A stretch of 33,365 nt of DNA from an uncultured Alphaproteobacteria bacterium (lineage in GTDB: Bacteria; Pseudomonadota; Alphaproteobacteria; CADEGL01): assembly GCA_902826885.1 (NCBI GenBank), contig CADEGL010000039.1, forward strand, positions 1 through 33,365. Reading direction: 5' to 3'. Position 1 is the first letter of the stretch, and every line of letters starts with the position of its first letter. Below are positions 30,379-33,365 of the stretch, in pieces. The notes beneath the pieces were generated by a model. It had not been told where the DNA came from and searched no databases. It worked only from the letters and a program-made list of their open reading frames with translations. The translations under genes and the position numbers were made by a program.

Positions 30379-31582
30379 AGCCAGGGCCCCAACTCCAGAA
30401 ATCCATTCCCTCGGCCAGAAGATTGCGCGCCAGGACCATCTTGTGGACCTCGGACGCGCCGTCGACCAGGCGCGCGCAGCGCGCGTAGCGGTACATCCAT
30501 TCCAGCTTGGTGTCGCCCGAATAGCCCTTGGCGCCCATGAGCTGGATAGCGGTGTCGACGGCCTTGTGCAGCACGTCGGCGACCGCGACCTTGGCCATGG
30601 AAACTTCCTTGCGCGCGAAATCGCCCTGGTCGAGTTTCCATGCCGCATGCATGGTCAAAAGACGGCCGATCTCGATGTCCATGGCAGCCTCGCCCAGCAT
30701 CCATTGCACGCCTTCGTGGTCGGCCAGCTTGGTGCCGAAGGAGACGCGCTCCTTGACATAGGGCGTGCAGATTTCGAGCGCCCGCTTGGCCATGCCCAGC
30801 CAGCGCATGCAATGGGTCAAGCGCGCCGTGCCTAGCCGGATCTGGGTCACCTTGAGACCGTCGCCGATCTCCATCAGGCGGTTCTCGTCCGGAACTTCCA
30901 GAGCATCGAAGCGCACCTCGCAATGGCCGCCATGCTCTTCGGGTCCCATGATCTTGATCTTGCGCAGGATCTCCCAGCCCGGCTGGTCCCGGTCGAACAG
31001 GAAGGCGGTCAGACCCTTGCGCTTGTCGTCCGAGGTCTTGGCCAAGACGATGAAATGCTGCGCCACGCCCGCGCCGGTCGAGAACCATTTGTGGCCACGG
31101 ATAATCCAGCGGTCGTTGCCCTTCCGCTCGGCGCGCGTGAGCATCACCGTGGGGTCGGAACCGCCGCCCGGCATGGGCTCGGTCATGATAAAGGCCGAAC
31201 GCACCTTGCCGTCGATGATCGGTTGCAACCAGCGCTTCTTTTGCTGCTCGGTGCCGACCTTGTTCAGCAGGATCATGTTGCCGTCGTCGGGCGCCGCGCA
31301 ATTGAAGACCACTGGCCCGAAGATGGAACGGGCCATCTCCTCATAGGTTGCGGCCATGCCGGCGATCGACAGGCCCTGCCCGCCCCGTTCCTTCGGCATC
31401 TGAAGCGCCCAAAGGCCCTCGGCCTTGGCCTTCTCGCGCACAGGCTCCAGGACGGAGTCCTTGATATTCTCGCCTTCGTCGTAATTCGCCGGGTCCAGCT
31501 CCAACGGCATCACGTGCTTTTCCACGAAAGCGCGAATGCGCGTGCGGTAGCTCTCAATCTCGGGCGACAGGGAGAAGTCCAT
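30365..31582 (-). CDS. Acyl-CoA dehydrogenase family protein
   Basis: An FAD-dependent alpha,beta-dehydrogenase of acyl-CoA thioesters, 405 residues. It has an N-terminal helical domain (1-130), the middle beta domain with AFIMTEPMPGGGSDPT and WFSTGAG, and a C-terminal helical domain with QLMGAKGYSGDTKLEWMYR. The candidate catalytic base lies in GASEVHKM near residue 380. The length and the C-terminal catalytic Glu resemble the ACAD10/11-like group more than short-chain enzymes. GGAG lies 6 bases before the ATG. It follows an SDR gene by 31 bases, so the pair probably acts on one acyl-CoA or fatty-acid-like route. Substrate length unknown. Confidence 0.95.
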   Translation of the reverse strand: MDFSLSPEIESYRTRIRAFVEKHVMPLELDPANYDEGENIKDSVLEPVREKAKAEGLWALQMPKERGGQGLSIAGMAATYEEMARSIFGPVVFNCAAPDDGNMILLNKVGTEQQKKRWLQPIIDGKVRSAFIMTEPMPGGGSDPTVMLTRAERKGNDRWIIRGHKWFSTGAGVAQHFIVLAKTSDDKRKGLTAFLFDRDQPGWEILRKIKIMGPEEHGGHCEVRFDALEVPDENRLMEIGDGLKVTQIRLGTARLTHCMRWLGMAKRALEICTPYVKERVSFGTKLADHEGVQWMLGEAAMDIEIGRLLTMHAAWKLDQGDFARKEVSMAKVAVADVLHKAVDTAIQLMGAKGYSGDTKLEWMYRYARCARLVDGASEVHKMVLARNLLAEGMDFWSWGPGSTSR

Positions 31583-31613
31583 GGTCTACTCCAATCCTGG
31601 ATGAAAAGATTCG

Positions 31614-32390
31614 TTACATCGTGCTGCAGAGATGGCCGCCGTCCACGACCACAACGCTGCCGGTCATGGCGCGTGAGGCTTGCGAGGCCAAAAGAAGCAA
31701 GGCGCCGTCCAGGTCTTCTGGCTGGCCGACACGCTTCTGCGGGATGCGGGAGATGAGCGCCAGGCCGCCTTTGCTGGACCAGAACGGCCGGTTCATCTCG
31801 GTTTCGACATAACCCGGCGCCAGGACGTTGACGCGGATGTTTTCCTTGGCCAGCTCCATGGCCATCGTCTTGCTCAGGTGGATCAGGCCGGCTTTCGCCG
31901 CGGTGTAGGCCGGGACCTGCCCGATGGGGCGCAGACCCAGGACCGAGGCAATGTTGACGATATTGCCGCCCGTTTTCCGTGCCACCATGATTTTGGCCGC
32001 GCCCTGGGCCATGAGCCAGGCGCCGCGCAGGTTTGTGCCGACGACCTGGTCCCACTCCTCTTCGGTGTATTCCAGGATCGGCTTCACGATGGCGATGCCC
32101 GCGTTGTTGATCAGGACGCTGATGCCGCCCAGTTTCTCGTCGGCTTCGGCCAGGCCCGCGCGCACGCTTTCGCCCGACATCACGTCGATCGCGACGGCAT
32201 GGGCCACGCCGCCGGCGCCTTTGATCTCAGCCACGAGCGCGTCGAGCTTGTCCTTGCGCCGGGCCGAAAGCGCGAGTTTTGCGCCATGACGCGCCAGGAG
32301 ATGCGTGAAGTGAAGGCCGAGCCCGCTGGTCGCACCCGTGACGAGAATGCGTTCCTTCGAGATGTCGAAGAGCGGAGAGGAAGCGGGCAT
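31614..32390 (-). CDS. Short-chain dehydrogenase/reductase (SDR), FabG-like
   Basis: A classical SDR of 258 residues. It has the TGATSGLG cofactor motif near residues 19-26, Arg-rich SARRKDKL after beta-2 suggesting NADP preference, NNAG, catalytic Ser (NIASVLG), Tyr and Lys (YTAAK), and the APGYVETEM segment. ATG at 32390 gives the usual N-terminus; the frame could reach 32486, but that lies in the spacer shared with the divergent FrnE-like gene. It is the first gene of an operon with the acyl-CoA dehydrogenase, which suggests a 3-hydroxyacyl or related oxidation step (inference). Confidence 0.93.
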   Translation of the reverse strand: MPASSPLFDISKERILVTGATSGLGLHFTHLLARHGAKLALSARRKDKLDALVAEIKGAGGVAHAVAIDVMSGESVRAGLAEADEKLGGISVLINNAGIAIVKPILEYTEEEWDQVVGTNLRGAWLMAQGAAKIMVARKTGGNIVNIASVLGLRPIGQVPAYTAAKAGLIHLSKTMAMELAKENIRVNVLAPGYVETEMNRPFWSSKGGLALISRIPQKRVGQPEDLDGALLLLASQASRAMTGSVVVVDGGHLCSTM

Positions 32391-32540
32391 GGCGGTCACC
32401 GGAATGCGGGCGGAGGAATCGTCCTGGGTTCCTAACCATGCGGGAGAAGATCGAGCAAGAAAAAATGCTGGACCGGCTCCCTCCAAAAAAGACGAATCCT
32501 TGTCATGGATATCACCCTTCCCCGGCGCTAAGCTTCCCCC

Positions 32541-33221
32541 ATGCAGATCGACGTCGTCTCAGACACGATTTGTCCGTGGTGCTACATCGGCAAGCGCCGC
32601 CTCGAGCGCGCGCTGGCCGCGAGCGGCGGGACGCAGGCATGGATCGGCTGGCGGCCGTTCCAGTTGAACCCGGACATGCCTGTCGAAGGTATGGAACGCG
32701 AAACCTATCTGACCAAGAAATTCGGGTCGCGCGAACGCGCGGAGCGTGTCTATGCACCGATCGTTGAAGCCGGGCGCGAGGAAGGCATTGCCTTCGCGTT
32801 CGACCGCATAAAGCGCACGCCCAACACGTTGATGTCCCATCGTCTGATTCGAATCGCGGGTAAGAACGGACGGCAGAACGAGGCCGTGGATGGCCTATTC
32901 CGCGCCTATTTCGAGGAAGGGCGCGACATCGGCGATCTGACGGTGGTCTCGGATGTGGCGCGCGATGCCGGTATGGACCGGGACGAGGTCCATGCCTACC
33001 TCGAAACCGACGCGGATCTGGATCGTGTGCGCGCCGAGGATGCCTTCGCACGCGAGTTGGGGATTCAGGGCGTGCCGTGCTTCATCATCGAGCGCTCGGT
33101 CGTTCTGTCGGGCGCCCAGCCGCCGGATGTCTTCCAGCAAGCCTTCGCCACGGCGGCCGCCCGTGGCGTGTCCGCCCAGGACACGGCGGCGGGCGCGCCG
33201 AGCAGCCCAACGGCGTCCTGA
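32541..33221 (+). CDS. DsbA-family oxidoreductase, FrnE-like
   Basis: A cytoplasmic thioredoxin-fold protein of 226 residues without a signal peptide. The CPWC active site is at 11-14, there is a helical insertion with FQLNPDMP and RTPNTLMSHRLI, and the cis-Pro loop is in GVPCFII, as in FrnE and 2-hydroxychromene-2-carboxylate isomerase relatives. FrnE of Deinococcus is a disulfide isomerase linked to oxidative stress. The Ala/Ser/Thr-rich tail after about 205 is variable. The start has no strong Shine-Dalgarno. It is divergent from the SDR gene and followed 26 bases later by a SnoaL-like gene. Confidence 0.93.
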   Translation: MQIDVVSDTICPWCYIGKRRLERALAASGGTQAWIGWRPFQLNPDMPVEGMERETYLTKKFGSRERAERVYAPIVEAGREEGIAFAFDRIKRTPNTLMSHRLIRIAGKNGRQNEAVDGLFRAYFEEGRDIGDLTVVSDVARDAGMDRDEVHAYLETDADLDRVRAEDAFARELGIQGVPCFIIERSVVLSGAQPPDVFQQAFATAAARGVSAQDTAAGAPSSPTAS

Positions 33222-33247
33222 CGCCGCCGCGCATCAGGGGCGTGCGT

Positions 33248-33365
33248 ATGGAAAGCGACACGCTTACACCCGAGCAGCAAGCCTTGGTCGATCTCTTCGA
33301 CCGCCATGTCCGCGCGGAGTTCGAACAGCACGATGTGGCCGCCACCATGGCGACGATGACCCCGG
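33248..33365 (+). CDS. SnoaL/NTF2-like protein, 3'-truncated by window edge
   Basis: Only the first 39 residues are visible: an acidic helix, then LVDLFDRHVRAEFEQHDVAATMATM. The pattern HxxxEFxxxDxxATMATM is that of small SnoaL-like/NTF2-fold proteins, some annotated as ester cyclase or carboxymethylenebutenolidase. The DATMATM element normally precedes a Pro/Tyr-Val-Asn-His segment that lies beyond the window. It follows the FrnE-like gene in the same direction and may be co-transcribed with it. Confidence 0.7.
   Translation, partial: MESDTLTPEQQALVDLFDRHVRAEFEQHDVAATMATMTP

Noticed and set aside
32412-32432. GGAAC on the minus strand upstream of the SDR gene
   Set aside because: The expected -10 position reads GCCC/CCCG, so there is no EcfG-type -10 element.
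1-33365. CRISPR arrays, transposases, phage genes, rRNA, riboswitches, toxin-antitoxin pairs
   Set aside because: I looked for spaced direct repeats, transposase or integrase motifs, conserved RNA cores and paired small genes and found none that hold up by eye; a covariance-model search would be needed to exclude small RNAs.

Overview
The window is GC-rich, densely packed chromosomal DNA that reads as an alphaproteobacterium, most likely of the Rhodospirillales or a relative. The reasons are the mltB-rlpA-dac-tmk envelope block, a HisKA_2 (HWE-like) histidine kinase, several promoters resembling those of the alphaproteobacterial general stress sigma factor EcfG, and strong codon bias with long antisense shadow frames. 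I see no phage, insertion sequence, integrase, CRISPR array or rRNA. It holds about 41 protein genes and one tRNA-Ser(TGA); the first gene (tmk) and the last (SnoaL/NTF2-like) are cut by the window edges. The genus cannot be named from what is visible.

Region 1 (1-7.2 kb, all minus strand) is housekeeping and cell envelope: lytic transglycosylase, RlpA, D,D-carboxypeptidase and thymidylate kinase, then a small secreted low-complexity protein with a good terminator, an ABC-F ATPase and a secreted Adhesin_E-like protein. Region 2 (7.2-13.4 kb) has the ribosome-rescue hydrolase ArfB, tRNA-Ser, a PAS-PAS hybrid histidine kinase, a DUF4239 membrane protein, and a two-gene unit of a flavin amine oxidase with an extradiol-dioxygenase-like VOC protein.

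Region 3 (13.4-23.3 kb) is an accessory stretch of small genes and signalling. It contains a glycine-zipper lipoprotein, a Q/N-rich protein, tiny membrane proteins, unrecognised small proteins, and a translationally coupled four-gene two-component operon (receiver, CHASE3 kinase, receiver, receiver-HisKA_2 kinase). Eight intergenic sites here fit GGAAC-N16/17-[C/G/A]GTT at promoter distance from a start codon; three match the EcfG consensus exactly. My main inference is that this is a local general-stress-response regulon with its own sensor/relay operon.

Region 4 (23.3-30.4 kb) looks like amino-acid or dicarboxylate sensing, uptake and D-amino-acid chemistry. It has a family-3 periplasmic binding protein followed directly by a DAACS/SDF-type secondary transporter that has lost the family's NMDGT sodium motif, an Asp/Glu racemase in an operon with a dCache adenylate cyclase, and a divergent D-serine dehydratase/D-threonine-aldolase-type enzyme. 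The binding protein with a degenerate symporter is the best candidate for an undescribed system: a binding-protein-dependent carrier analogous to TRAP but built on the SDF fold.

Region 5 (30.4-33.4 kb) carries an acyl-CoA dehydrogenase with an SDR in one operon, a FrnE-like DsbA-family protein, and the start of a SnoaL-like protein.
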